From assembly GCA_048158365.1 (NCBI GenBank), contig JBLLNL010000014.1: 64,000 nt of DNA; one strand, 5' to 3'. Origin of the DNA: Azoarcus_F sp048158365 (GTDB lineage: Bacteria; Pseudomonadota; Gammaproteobacteria; Burkholderiales; Rhodocyclaceae). Position 1 is the stretch's first letter; each line of letters starts with the position of its first letter. The notes under the pieces were generated by a model, which made no database searches, was not told where the DNA came from, and saw only the letters and a program-made list of their open reading frames with translations. Shown here piece by piece: positions 52,669 through 61,738 of the stretch. A program made the position numbers and the translations under genes.

Positions 52669-54348
52669 GTGCTGAGCACGTATCAATATCCGAAGTACGA
52701 ATACCGGCGCCCGCCGGAACTGGCCGAGGCGCGCGAAGGGCATTATCCGGTGGTGATCGTCGGTGCCGGTCCGGTGGGGCTTGCGACCGCGATCGACCTG
52801 GCGCAACTGGGGCAGCCCGTGCTGCTGCTGGACAATGACGACACAGTGTCGATCGGCTCGCGCGGCGTGTGCTATGCCAAGCGCGCGCTCGAAGTGCTGG
52901 ACCGTCTCGGCTGCGCCGAGCCTATGGTCGCCAAGGGCGTGTCCTGGAACGTCGGCCGCACCTTCTTCCGCAACGAGGAGGTGTTCAACTTCAACCTGTG
53001 CCCGGAGCCGGACCATCACCGCCCGGGCATGATCAACCTCCAGCAGTACTATCTGGAGGAGTATCTGGTCGAACGCGCGCGCCAGTTGCCGAATCTCGAG
53101 ATCCGGTTCAGGAACAACGTGATCGGGGTGACCCAGGATGACGGCCGCGCCCAGGTGCGCGTGGAGACACCGGATGGCGCCTACACACTGACAACCGACT
53201 GGCTGGTCGCCGCCGACGGTGCGCGCAGTCCGATCCGCACGATGCTGGGCCTGGACATCGACGGCAAGATCTTCATGGACCGCTTCCTGATCGCCGACGT
53301 GGTGATGAAGGCGGACTTTCCGACCGAGCGCTGGTTCTGGTTCGATCCGCCCTTCCATCCCAACCAGTCGGTACTGCTGCATCGCCAGGCCGACAACGTG
53401 TTCCGCATCGATTTCCAGCTGGGCTGGCAGGCCGACCCGGAAGAAGAGAAGAAGCCGGAGAACGTGATTCCGCGCATCGAGGCGATGCTCGCAGGCAGTG
53501 GCAATGGGGATCGCGAGTTCGAGCTCGAGTGGGTCAGCGTCTACACTTTCCAGTGCCGCCGCATGAACAGTTTCAACCATGGCCGGGTGCTGTTCGTCGG
53601 TGACGCCGCGCACCAGGTGTCGCCGTTCGGTGCCCGCGGGGCCAACTCGGGCATCCAGGACAGCGACAACCTCGCCTGGAAACTGAAGCTGGTCATGGAC
53701 GGCCACGCGCCCGCGACGCTGCTCGACACCTACACCGAGGAGCGCGGCGTCGCGGCGGACGAGAACATCATGAACTCGACCCGCTCGACCGATTTCATCA
53801 CGCCCAAGAGCCGGGTCAGCAAGACCTTCCGCAACGCGGTGCTGGGCCTGGCCGAGCACTACCCGTTTGCGCGGGCCCTGGTGAACTCCGGGCGTCTGTC
53901 GGTGCCGAGCTTCCTGACCGATTCGCGCCTGAACACGCCCGACACCGACGACTTCGCCGGCGTCATGGTGCCGGGCGCGCCAATGGACGACGCACCGATC
54001 GAGACCGCCGGCGGCCCAAAGTGGCTGCTCGAAGCCTTCGGCAACCGGTTCCAGCTGCTGTACTGCTCAGAGGATGCCGCCGCGCTCGATGCCGCGACCC
54101 GCTCGGCCCTGGCCACGGTCGCCGAGGGGGCGATCCCGGTCGAACCCGTCGTCGTCGCCGCGCGCGGTGCGGCTCCGGACGGCATCACGACGCTGACCGA
54201 CGTGCAGGGGCGGGTCCGCGAACGCTACGACCTGCAGCCGGGCACCGTCTATCTCATCCGCCCCGACCAGCATGTCGCCGCCCGCTGGCGCGCGCTCGAC
54301 CCCGCCAGCGTTCGCGCCGCGGTCGCCCGCGCCACCTGCAACGCCTGA
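52669..54348 (+). CDS. FAD-dependent aromatic monooxygenase (MhpA/PheA-like)
   Basis: 559 residues of class A flavoprotein hydroxylases. FAD-binding VVIVGAGPVGLATAIDLAQ near residue 28, the DG motif WLVAADGARSPIR near 182, and the GD motif RVLFVGDAAHQVSPFGARGAN (in outline) near 306. A C-terminal thioredoxin-like domain follows. GTG start with GGAGGAG upstream. It hydroxylates an aromatic ring using NAD(P)H and oxygen. The downstream VOC dioxygenase and FAH hydrolase could then cleave and process the ring. Confidence 0.92.
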   Translation: MLSTYQYPKYEYRRPPELAEAREGHYPVVIVGAGPVGLATAIDLAQLGQPVLLLDNDDTVSIGSRGVCYAKRALEVLDRLGCAEPMVAKGVSWNVGRTFFRNEEVFNFNLCPEPDHHRPGMINLQQYYLEEYLVERARQLPNLEIRFRNNVIGVTQDDGRAQVRVETPDGAYTLTTDWLVAADGARSPIRTMLGLDIDGKIFMDRFLIADVVMKADFPTERWFWFDPPFHPNQSVLLHRQADNVFRIDFQLGWQADPEEEKKPENVIPRIEAMLAGSGNGDREFELEWVSVYTFQCRRMNSFNHGRVLFVGDAAHQVSPFGARGANSGIQDSDNLAWKLKLVMDGHAPATLLDTYTEERGVAADENIMNSTRSTDFITPKSRVSKTFRNAVLGLAEHYPFARALVNSGRLSVPSFLTDSRLNTPDTDDFAGVMVPGAPMDDAPIETAGGPKWLLEAFGNRFQLLYCSEDAAALDAATRSALATVAEGAIPVEPVVVAARGAAPDGITTLTDVQGRVRERYDLQPGTVYLIRPDQHVAARWRALDPASVRAAVARATCNA

Positions 54349-54359
54349 AGGAGACCGTC

Positions 54360-54593
54360 ATGGCCCTGAATACCCAGCCCAACCTGCAAGAACCCGGCAA
54401 GCGCTACTTTCGTGCATTCTCGCCCGGCGACGACTTTTACGAGGCGCTGATCGACACGCATCGCGACCTCAGCGACGAGCAGAGCGAGATGGTCAATGCG
54501 CGCCTGATCCTGCTGCTTGCCAACCATATCGGCGACATCGCGGTGCTGCGCGAGGCGATGCGGATCGCGCGTGCCGGCGTGACCGAACAATGA
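54360..54593 (+). CDS. DUF2783 family small protein
   Basis: 77 residues with the DUF2783 core DDFYEALIDTHRDLSDEQSE and LILLLANHIGDIAVLREAM. Proteins of this family are encoded next to flavin monooxygenases and glyoxalase-type dioxygenases; the function is unknown. It starts 11 bases after the monooxygenase stop, with GAAGGAGA upstream, and its own stop lies 14 bases before the next gene. Confidence 0.88.
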   Translation: MALNTQPNLQEPGKRYFRAFSPGDDFYEALIDTHRDLSDEQSEMVNARLILLLANHIGDIAVLREAMRIARAGVTEQ

Positions 54594-54607
54594 CCGAGGA
54601 GACGAAC

Positions 54608-55153
54608 ATGCTTGTGCAGAAGATTCATCACGTGGCCTATCGCTGCAAGGACGCGCTGGAGACAGCGCGCTGGTACGAGAAGCACCTGGACATGAAGCTG
54701 GTGCTGTCGATCGCCGAGGACGAGGTGCCCTCGACCAAGGAACCGGACCCGTACATGCACATCTTCATGGACGCGGGCATGGGCAACGTGCTCGCGTTCT
54801 TCGAGCTGCCCACGCGCGCCCCGATGGGCCGCGACCAGAACACGCCGGCCTGGACCCAGCACCTGGCGCTGGAAGTCGATTCGATGGAGACGCTGCTCGC
54901 GACCAAGGCACGGCTTGAATCCGAAGGCATCGACGTGGTCGGTCCGACCGATCATGCGCTGTTCCAGTCGATCTACTTTTTCGATCCGAACGGTCACCGG
55001 CTGGAACTGGCGTGCAATACGCACACGCCCAAGATGCTCGAGGCGCTCGACAAGGTGAAGTGGGACATGCTTGAGGAGTGGGCGCAGACCAAGAAGGCGC
55101 CGAAACACGCGGCCTGGATGCATGATGGCAGCTACAAGGAGATGTTCAAGTGA
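54608..55153 (+). CDS. VOC family dioxygenase/glyoxalase-like protein
   Basis: 181 residues in two beta-alpha-beta-beta-beta modules. Candidate metal ligands are His in KIHHVAYRC (near 8), His in TQHLALEVD (near 79) and Glu in HRLELACN (near 134). This fits an Fe(II) extradiol ring-cleavage enzyme or a related lyase. The start at 54608 is supported by GAGGAG upstream; an earlier ATG at 54590 overlaps the previous stop. It overlaps the FAH gene by 4 bases (GTGA). Confidence 0.88.
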   Translation: MLVQKIHHVAYRCKDALETARWYEKHLDMKLVLSIAEDEVPSTKEPDPYMHIFMDAGMGNVLAFFELPTRAPMGRDQNTPAWTQHLALEVDSMETLLATKARLESEGIDVVGPTDHALFQSIYFFDPNGHRLELACNTHTPKMLEALDKVKWDMLEEWAQTKKAPKHAAWMHDGSYKEMFK

Positions 55154-56160
55154 AACTCGCCACGCTGAAGCAGGGCGGTCGCGACGGCACGCTGGTCGTC
55201 GTCAGCCGTGACCTCTCGAGGTACCGCGCGGTCCCGGCGATCGCCCGCAGCTTGCAGGCCGCGCTCGACGACTGGGACGCCTGCGAGGCCCAGCTGCGAC
55301 AGGTCTATGAGGCGCTGAACAGCGGTGCGATGGACGGCGAGGCCTTCGATCAGGCCGCCTGCCATTCGCCGCTGCCGCGCGCCTACCAGTGGGCCGACGG
55401 TTCGGCCTACATCAACCATGTCGAGCTGGTGCGCCGCGCGCGCAACGCCGAGGTGCCCGAGTCCTTCTACACCGACCCGCTCATGTATCAGGGCGGTTCG
55501 GACAGCTTCATCGGTCCGCGCGACAAGGTCGTCGCCGACGAAGCCTGGGGCATCGACTTCGAGGCCGAAGTCACCGTGGTCACCGGCGACGTGCCCATGA
55601 GCGCGACGCCGGCCGAGGCGGCCAGGGCGATCCGGCTGGTGATGCTGGTCAATGACGTGAGCCTGCGCAACCTGATTCCGAACGAACTCGCCAAGGGCTT
55701 CGGCTTCTTCCAGAGCAAGCCGGCCAGTGCGTTCAGCCCGGTGGCGGTGACGCCGGACGAACTCGGCGACGCATGGCGCGACGCCAAGGTGCACCTGCCG
55801 CTGGTGGTGCATCTGAACGGCAAATTGTTCGGCAAGCCGAATGCGGGCGTGGACATGACCTTCGACCTCGGCCAGCTGATCGCGCATGTCGCCAAGACGC
55901 GCGAACTCGAGGCCGGCTCCATCGTCGGTTCGGGCACGGTTTCGAACAAGCAGGGTGGTCTGTGGGGTTCGTCGATCGACCACGGCGGTGTCGGCTACTG
56001 CTGTCTCGCCGAAGTGCGCACCTACGAAACCATCGAGCAGGGCAAGCCGGCCACGCCCTTCATGAAGCACGGCGACACGGTGCGCATCGAGATGTTCGAT
56101 GCGGACGGCAAGACTATTTTTGGTACGATCGAGAACACGGTCGCACCGCTCGGCAACTGA
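55150..56160 (+). CDS. Fumarylacetoacetate hydrolase family protein
   Basis: 336 residues from a GTG. The FAH catalytic fold is visible from GGSDSFIGPRDKVV through WGIDFEAEVTVVTGD near residue 138 (acidic metal ligands), LVNDVSLRN near 170, FQSKPASAFSPVAVTPDEL in outline and GSGTVSN near 257. FAH enzymes hydrolyse C-C bonds of ring-cleavage products. Following a monooxygenase and a VOC dioxygenase, it is the natural third step. Confidence 0.93.
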   Translation: MKLATLKQGGRDGTLVVVSRDLSRYRAVPAIARSLQAALDDWDACEAQLRQVYEALNSGAMDGEAFDQAACHSPLPRAYQWADGSAYINHVELVRRARNAEVPESFYTDPLMYQGGSDSFIGPRDKVVADEAWGIDFEAEVTVVTGDVPMSATPAEAARAIRLVMLVNDVSLRNLIPNELAKGFGFFQSKPASAFSPVAVTPDELGDAWRDAKVHLPLVVHLNGKLFGKPNAGVDMTFDLGQLIAHVAKTRELEAGSIVGSGTVSNKQGGLWGSSIDHGGVGYCCLAEVRTYETIEQGKPATPFMKHGDTVRIEMFDADGKTIFGTIENTVAPLGN

Positions 56161-56186
56161 CAGCAAAGACACAGGAGGAGACCCAC

Positions 56187-57212
56187 ATGAAGAAGACCTT
56201 GATCGCCGCCGCGTTCGGCATCGCGACCCTGACCGCCCCGGTCCAGGCCGAGCAAATCACGCTGAAGGTGGCTCACTTCTGGCCGGCCACCGCGCTGAGC
56301 CAGCAGAAGGTGCTCGAGCCCTGGTGCGCGAAGATCGCGGCTGAGTCCGGCGACCGGCTCAAGTGCCAGATCTACCCGGCGATGCAGCTCGGCGGCACCC
56401 CGCCGCAGCTGATCCAGCAAGCCGCCGACGGCGTGGCCGACATCGTGTGGACGCTGCCCGGCTACACCGCCGGACGCTTTCCGTCCGTCGAGGTGTTCGA
56501 GCTGCCGTTCATAACCCGCAACGCCGAGGGCGCGAGTCGCGCGCTGTGGGAATACTACGAGCAGTTTGGTCAGAAGGACTTCGAATCGGTCAGGCCGCTG
56601 GCTTTTCATGTGCATGACGCGGGGCATGTCCACAACAACCGTCGCCAGATCGAGAAGCTGTCGGATTTCCGCGGGCTCAAGATGCGTGCACCCACCCGCC
56701 AGACCAATCGCATGATCGCCTACCTCGGTGCGACGCCGGTCGCGATGCCGATGCCGCAGACGCCGGACGCGGTGTCCAAGGGGGTGGTCGACGGCTACGT
56801 GCTGCCGTGGGAAGTGATCCCGACGATGAAACTGCACGAGATGACCAAGTACCACACCGAGATGGACCCGTCCGAGCCTTCCCTGTACACCGCGGCATTC
56901 ATCATCGCGATGAACAAGGCCCGCTACGACAGCCTGCCCGATGACCTGAAGGCCGTCATCGATGCCAATTCAGGCGCCGACTTCTCGGCGCAGATCGGGC
57001 GCGTCTGGGACGAATCGGCGCCCAGCGCACGCCAGCATGCGGTGGATCGCGGCAACCAGTTCCACACCATTCCCGCGAGTGCGACCGGCGAGTGGAAGAA
57101 GGTCGGCGAGCGTCTGTCCGAGGAGTGGGTCAAGGAGATGACCGGCAAGGGCTATCCTGGCCAGGAGATGCTCGACACCGCGCGAGGGCTGATCGACAAG
57201 TACAGCGACTGA
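56187..57212 (+). CDS. TRAP transporter substrate-binding protein (DctP)
   Basis: 341 residues: a signal peptide (TLIAAAFGIATLTAPVQA), then TLKVAHFWPATALSQQKVLEPW in outline, LGGTPPQLIQQAADGVADIVW, FRGLKMRAPTRQTNRMI near 165 (the ligand-binding Arg) and VVDGYVLPWE near 205. ATG after AGGAGGAG. Placed inside the aromatic operon, it probably binds the aromatic acid or a related compound that the operon degrades. Confidence 0.93.
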   Translation: MKKTLIAAAFGIATLTAPVQAEQITLKVAHFWPATALSQQKVLEPWCAKIAAESGDRLKCQIYPAMQLGGTPPQLIQQAADGVADIVWTLPGYTAGRFPSVEVFELPFITRNAEGASRALWEYYEQFGQKDFESVRPLAFHVHDAGHVHNNRRQIEKLSDFRGLKMRAPTRQTNRMIAYLGATPVAMPMPQTPDAVSKGVVDGYVLPWEVIPTMKLHEMTKYHTEMDPSEPSLYTAAFIIAMNKARYDSLPDDLKAVIDANSGADFSAQIGRVWDESAPSARQHAVDRGNQFHTIPASATGEWKKVGERLSEEWVKEMTGKGYPGQEMLDTARGLIDKYSD

Positions 57213-57223
57213 GAGCTATGCAT

Positions 57224-57251
57224 GCCCGCGCGCGGCTTGCGCGTGGCGGGC
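57224..57251 (+). terminator. GC-rich hairpin between dctP and dctQ
   Basis: GCCCGC (57224-57229) pairs with GCGGGC (57246-57251), with further GCGCG pairing inside. It lies 12 bases after dctP in a 171-base gap with no other gene. It may stabilise dctP mRNA or partly terminate transcription, giving more binding protein than membrane subunits. Confidence 0.45.
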
Positions 57252-57383
57252 GAGGCCGGTGCCATGCCCTGTCGGAGTGGGCAGGGCGCCGGGCGGCCGG
57301 TTCGGCGATGCCCGGGCCGGCTTCGACCGATGACAGGACCCCGGGGCGACAGATCCCGTCAGCCGTGACACGGAGTTTTTCCA

Positions 57384-57926
57384 ATGGCGGAAGTCATTCC
57401 CCAACTCGACGATCAGCAGGATACGGGGCCGCGCGATGCGGTCGGGCGCTTCCTGTTCGTGTGGGCCAAACTGTCCGCGCTCGGCGGCGCGGCCATCCTG
57501 TTCGCGATCTGTATTCTTTCGGCCTATAGCGTGATCGGTCGCTGGCTGTTCGCGTCGCCGGTGTTCGGTGACGTGGAACTCGTGCAGATGGGCTGCGCCC
57601 TCGCGATCGCGGCCTGCCTGCCCTATGCACAGATGAAGAACGCGCATGTGATCGTCGATTTCTTCACGCACAACGCGTCGCCCGCGCTGCGCCGCAGGCT
57701 GGACCGGATCGCTGCGCTGCTGCTCGCCTTTGGTGCGTCGGTGATCGCGTGGCGCAGCTTCGTCGGTGCGTGGGAAGCGTCGCTCACGGGCGAGACCGGC
57801 ATGATTCTCGGCTGGCCGCTGTGGTGGTCCTACGTGACGCTGGGGCCGGGCTTCATGCTGCTGGCGCTGACCGCGCTGTACACCGCCTGGAAGGGCGTCA
57901 TCCATAACGAGGTCGGCCAGCAATGA
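57384..57926 (+). CDS. TRAP transporter small permease (DctQ)
   Basis: 180 residues with four helices and the DctQ pattern SVIGRWLFASPVFGDVELVQMGCALAIAACLPYA in outline, where the Asp-Val-Glu before helix 2 is typical, and KNAHVIVDFFT near 90. Overlaps dctM by 4 bases (ATGA). Confidence 0.9.
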   Translation: MAEVIPQLDDQQDTGPRDAVGRFLFVWAKLSALGGAAILFAICILSAYSVIGRWLFASPVFGDVELVQMGCALAIAACLPYAQMKNAHVIVDFFTHNASPALRRRLDRIAALLLAFGASVIAWRSFVGAWEASLTGETGMILGWPLWWSYVTLGPGFMLLALTALYTAWKGVIHNEVGQQ

Positions 57927-59248
57927 GCAGTGTGACCATCGGTTTTCTGGTGGGCGGCCTGACGCTGGTGCTGCTCGCGTTGCGGGTCCATATCGGCATG
58001 GCGATGCTGCTGGGCGGGTCGATCGGCTATATCGCGGTGTCCGGCCTCGACCCCTTGCTGAACTACTTCAAGAACCTCGCCTACGGCCGTTTCTCGATCT
58101 ACGACCTGTCGGTGGTGCCGCTGTTTCTGCTGATGGGCAACATCGCATCGCACGGCGGGCTGTCGCGCCGGCTGTTCCAGGCGACCAATGCCTTCCTCGG
58201 CCATTATCGGGGCGGTGTCGCAATGAGCGCGATCGGGGCCTGCGCCGGCTTCGGCGCGATCTGTGGCTCGTCGCTCGCCACCGCGGCGACGATGGGCAAG
58301 GTCGCCTTGCCCGAGCTGCGGCGCAACAACTATTCGCCGGCCCTGTCTACCGGCGCGCTCGCCGCAGGCGGTACGCTCGGCATCCTGATCCCGCCGTCCG
58401 TGGTGCTGGTCATCTACGCGATCCTGGCCGAGCAGAATGTCGCATCGATGTTCATGGCGGCGCTGATACCGGGCCTGATCGCGATGTTCGGCTACATGAT
58501 CGCGGTCGCGATCGTCGTACGCGTGGTGCCGGGCAGCGGACCGGCATGCGCACCGATGCCATGGCGCGAGCGCATCACCGCGGTCGGGCGGGTCTGGCCG
58601 ATCGTGACCGTGTTCGTCGTGGTGATCGGCGGCATCTACGGCGGGGTGTTCACGCCGACCGAGGCCGCCGCGATCGGGACCATCGCGACGACGCTGCTCG
58701 CGATCATCTCGCGCGAGATGAACCTGCGCAGTTTCATCAGCGCGGCACTCGGCGCGACCGAGGCGACCGCGATGATCTTCCTGATCCTGCTCGGCGCCGA
58801 CGTTCTCAACTCGTTTCTGGCGTTGTCGCAGATGCCGCAGGCGATGGCCGAGTGGGTACTGGGCAGCGGACTGTCGCCGATGGCGGTGCTGATCGGCATC
58901 ATCCTGGTGTATCTGCTGCTCGGTTGCGTCATGGACAGCCTGTCGATGATCCTGCTGACGATTCCGATCTTCCTGCCGATCGTGATGGGGCTGGATTTCT
59001 GGGGGCTCGGCTACAACGACAAGGCGATCTGGTTCGGCATCCTCGCGCTGATGGTGGTCGAGATCGGCCTGATCACGCCGCCGGTGGGCATGAACGTGTT
59101 CATCATCAACAGCATCGCCAAGGATGTGCCGATGCGCGAGACCTTCCGCGGCGTGCTGCCCTTTCTCGCCTCGGACTGCGTGCGGATCATCCTGCTCGCG
59201 CTGTTCCCGGGCCTGTCCCTGTGGCTGGTCCATGCGCTGGGTGGATGA
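57923..59248 (+). CDS. TRAP transporter large permease (DctM)
   Basis: 441 residues of the DctM family: VPLFLLMGNIASHGGLSRRLF near 68 in outline, FGAICGSSLATAATMGKVALPEL near 110 in outline, GGTLGILIPPSVVLVIYA near 150 and a C-terminal GLITPPVGMNVF. With the preceding genes it completes a dctPQM importer inside the aromatic operon. Its stop overlaps an in-frame ATG (59245) of the next gene. Confidence 0.94.
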   Translation: MSSVTIGFLVGGLTLVLLALRVHIGMAMLLGGSIGYIAVSGLDPLLNYFKNLAYGRFSIYDLSVVPLFLLMGNIASHGGLSRRLFQATNAFLGHYRGGVAMSAIGACAGFGAICGSSLATAATMGKVALPELRRNNYSPALSTGALAAGGTLGILIPPSVVLVIYAILAEQNVASMFMAALIPGLIAMFGYMIAVAIVVRVVPGSGPACAPMPWRERITAVGRVWPIVTVFVVVIGGIYGGVFTPTEAAAIGTIATTLLAIISREMNLRSFISAALGATEATAMIFLILLGADVLNSFLALSQMPQAMAEWVLGSGLSPMAVLIGIILVYLLLGCVMDSLSMILLTIPIFLPIVMGLDFWGLGYNDKAIWFGILALMVVEIGLITPPVGMNVFIINSIAKDVPMRETFRGVLPFLASDCVRIILLALFPGLSLWLVHALGG

Positions 59249-59292
59249 AAAGTCGCCGCAGCGCCACAATCGTCGGTTCAGGCGCTAGTCGC

Positions 59293-60522
59293 ATGACGAC
59301 TCCGTTCGTGGTCCTGCTGCTGTCGCTGCTGCTCGGTGTGCAACCGGTCACCACCGACCTGTACCTGCCGGCGCTGCCCACGATCACGACCAGCCTCGGG
59401 GCGTCGATGGCCCAGGCGCAGCTCACGCTGTCCGGCCTGTTGCTGGCGTTCGGATTGTCGCAACTCGTGTGGGGGCCGGTGTCGGATCGGTTCGGACGCC
59501 GACCGGTGCTGCTGGCCGGCCTGATCGCGTACACTGTGGCGGCCACTGGCAGCATGCTGGCGCCGTCGATGGAGGCCCTGCTCGTGTGGCGCATCGTGCA
59601 GGGTGCGGCAATGGGTGCCGCGGTGATGTGCGCACGCGCGCTGGTCCGTGACCTGTATTCGCCCGAGGCCGGTGCGCGCGCGATCAGCAAGGGGCTGTCG
59701 GGCCTGGGCGTGATCGCGTGCCTGACGATGCCCCTAGGTGCGGTGCTAGCGGAATTCCTGGGCTGGCGCGCCGCGCTGGCGGCGGTCGCGGTATTCGGCG
59801 CGACAGCGCTGGGCGTGGTGGCGCTGCGTTTCGAGGAGACACTGCGCACCCCCAACGCCCGTGCGCTCGAGCCGGTCACGCTGCTGCGAACGTGGAAGGG
59901 TATTCTGAGTCACCCGACCTTCTGGGCATTCGCGATGCTGGCGATGATGTCCTACGGCGGGTTGTTCTCGTTTCTCGCCGCGTCCCCGTTCGTCCTCATC
60001 GGGCTTCTCGGCGTATCGAAGACCGGCTACGGCCTGCTGATGATGACGATGGCCCTGTCCTACCTGATCGGCACCTTTCTGTGCCGACGCCTGCTGAAGC
60101 GCTTCGGCATACACGGCGCGGTGGCAATCGCCGGCGGGCTGTCGCTGCTGGGGGGCACGACCATGGGCGTACTCGCGCTGGCCGGCATTGAGAGCGTGTG
60201 GTCGATCATGGCGCCGCTGTATCTGTTCATGCTAGCGCACGGCGTCCATCAGCCCTGCGGCCAGAGCGGGGCGATCGGGCCTTTTCCGCACGCGGCCGGT
60301 GCCGCGTCGGCGCTGAGCGGTTTTCTGATGATGCTGTCGGCGTTCGCGATGGGGGCATGGCTGGGTGCCAACATGGACGGCACCCGGTTTCCGCTCACCA
60401 ACGGCATCTGGTTCTGGAGCGTCATGACCGCAGTGGTCGCATGGGGGCTGGTCTATCGCGGTCGTCGGCATGCTCTCGATGGAGAGGCCGCGCCGGTGCC
60501 CACCGACAATCCGCTGCGCTGA
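59293..60522 (+). CDS. Bcr/CflA family multidrug MFS transporter
   Basis: 409 residues with 12 helices. Family motifs are TTDLYLPALPTI near 22, LVWGPVSDRFGRRPVLLAG near 55, and MGAAVMCARALVRDLY near 110. Bcr/CflA pumps export bicyclomycin, sulphonamides or metabolites by proton antiport. The start at 59293 fits the family; an ATG at 59245 overlapping the dctM stop would add 16 residues. It is the likely last gene of the aromatic operon and might export a toxic aromatic or intermediate. Confidence 0.9.
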   Translation: MTTPFVVLLLSLLLGVQPVTTDLYLPALPTITTSLGASMAQAQLTLSGLLLAFGLSQLVWGPVSDRFGRRPVLLAGLIAYTVAATGSMLAPSMEALLVWRIVQGAAMGAAVMCARALVRDLYSPEAGARAISKGLSGLGVIACLTMPLGAVLAEFLGWRAALAAVAVFGATALGVVALRFEETLRTPNARALEPVTLLRTWKGILSHPTFWAFAMLAMMSYGGLFSFLAASPFVLIGLLGVSKTGYGLLMMTMALSYLIGTFLCRRLLKRFGIHGAVAIAGGLSLLGGTTMGVLALAGIESVWSIMAPLYLFMLAHGVHQPCGQSGAIGPFPHAAGAASALSGFLMMLSAFAMGAWLGANMDGTRFPLTNGIWFWSVMTAVVAWGLVYRGRRHALDGEAAPVPTDNPLR

Positions 60523-60543
60523 CCGGCGAATCGCTCGCGCGTG

Positions 60544-60879
60544 TTACACGCCCCAGACCACCGGCACCCGTTCCTTCAGTGAGCACTGCAGAAGGTCCAG
60601 CAGCGGCCAGGCCCGTTGGGCGAGGTTGACCGGCGCAGCTATGCCGACCTTGCCCTCCTCCGCCTCCGCTTCTTCCTGATCCGGATCCCCCAGGGTCTGG
60701 CGGATCTTGTCTTCGTCGATCGCGGTAATCAGGCGCGAGATCGCGTCCGGCAACTGCTCGACGGTGACGATGCCCTTGGGTTCGGCCGGATCCTTGCCGA
60801 GGATCTCGATCATCGCCTGCGCGGCATCGCCGAACATGATCACGTCGGCGCCCGCCGCGGATTTGAATGTCACCAGCAT
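60544..60879 (-). CDS. DUF1840 family protein
   Basis: 111 residues with the DUF1840 pattern: MLVTFKSAAGADVIMFGDAAQ at the start in outline, GIVTVEQLPDAISRLITAI near 48 and APVNLAQRAWPLLDLLQCSL near the end, with a Glu-rich linker between. Function unknown. Start at 60879 with GGAGG upstream. It lies 23 bases after the phosphoribosyltransferase gene on the same strand. Confidence 0.85.
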   Translation of the reverse strand: MLVTFKSAAGADVIMFGDAAQAMIEILGKDPAEPKGIVTVEQLPDAISRLITAIDEDKIRQTLGDPDQEEAEAEEGKVGIAAPVNLAQRAWPLLDLLQCSLKERVPVVWGV

Positions 60880-60902
60880 GAAATCCTCCCTTGTTGTCCC
60901 GT

Positions 60903-61460
60903 TTACAGGCCTTTGACCGCGTAGATGCCCGGTGCGTTGCGCCAGTAGCCCTTGTAGTCCATGCCGCAACCGAACAGGAAGCGGTCGACGACGTCCAGTC
61001 CGGTGAAGTCGGCACGCATGCCCGGGTAGGCCTTGCGGTCGTGCAGCTTGTGGGTCAGCACCGCGGAATAGACCTTCGCCGCGCCTTCTTCCATCAGGTG
61101 CTCGATGATCGCATGCAGCGTGTGGCCTTCGTCCAGGATATCGTCGAGCACCAGCACGGTGCGACCGCGCAGGTCCTGCGTCGGGCGGACCCGCCAGTCG
61201 AGCAGCGAGCCCTGCAGCGCCTGCCCGTAGCGGGTCGCGTGCAGGTACGCGACTTCGAGCGGAAAGGGCAGGCGCGGCAGGATGCGGCCCGCCAGGATCA
61301 GCGCGCCGTTCATCACCGCGTAGATCAGCGGGTTGGTGTCGCTCAGCGCCACGGTGATCTCGGCCGCCATGCGGTCGAGCGCTTCCTCGACCTGCCGGTT
61401 GTCCGCAATACAGTCGGCCTCGGCCAGGGTACGCACGATTTCGTCGAGGTCGACAGCCAT
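60903..61460 (-). CDS. Hypoxanthine-guanine phosphoribosyltransferase
   Basis: 185 residues. The PRPP-binding loop VLVLDDILDEGHTLHAII is near 108, the substrate loop YAVMNGALILAGRIL near 47 replaces the usual VLNGG, and the C-terminal VVDRFLFGCGMDYKGYWRN holds the purine-binding Asp and aromatic residues. It salvages hypoxanthine or guanine with PRPP. Start at 61460; AAAGGGAGT upstream. DUF1840 follows and may be co-transcribed. Confidence 0.92.
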   Translation of the reverse strand: MAVDLDEIVRTLAEADCIADNRQVEEALDRMAAEITVALSDTNPLIYAVMNGALILAGRILPRLPFPLEVAYLHATRYGQALQGSLLDWRVRPTQDLRGRTVLVLDDILDEGHTLHAIIEHLMEEGAAKVYSAVLTHKLHDRKAYPGMRADFTGLDVVDRFLFGCGMDYKGYWRNAPGIYAVKGL

Positions 61461-61525
61461 GCTCCGGACTCCCTTTCGATTCGTGATGTCCTGCATTCTA
61501 CCGAAGTGTATCGACTGACTGTTGG

Positions 61526-61735
61526 TCACACCCGGGCCGGCAGCCTCGCGATCAGGTCCCATTGTGCATGGCTGCCGTAAATCGGACCGTCGAACAGCGC
61601 GAGCACCTCGTCGTGTTCGTCGAGATCCAGATGGGACATCGCCAGATGCCACCAGTCATGCACCGCCAGGAAGTTGTCCTCGGCCCAGTGGGGCACGCGA
61701 TCGCGCAACCACGCCACGCCCTCGCGCGCACGGCC
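61526..61735 (-). pseudogene. TTC38-family tetratricopeptide protein, internal fragment
   Basis: A 65-residue frame reads GVAWLRDRVPHWAEDN, then HDWWHLAMSHLDLDEHDEVLALFD. This is the conserved middle motif of TTC38-like proteins (H-x-WWH-x-A, normally near residue 235 of about 450). Both ends are missing: upstream it abuts the stop of the AbfD/HpaB-like gene, and downstream it meets a stop at 61526. No start codon with a ribosome binding site is visible. Confidence 0.6.
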
Positions 61736-61738
61736 CGT

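Noticed and set aside
58546..59292. Upstream extension of the Bcr/CflA frame
   Set aside because: It lies over dctM in another frame; family similarity begins at MTTPFVVLLL (59293).
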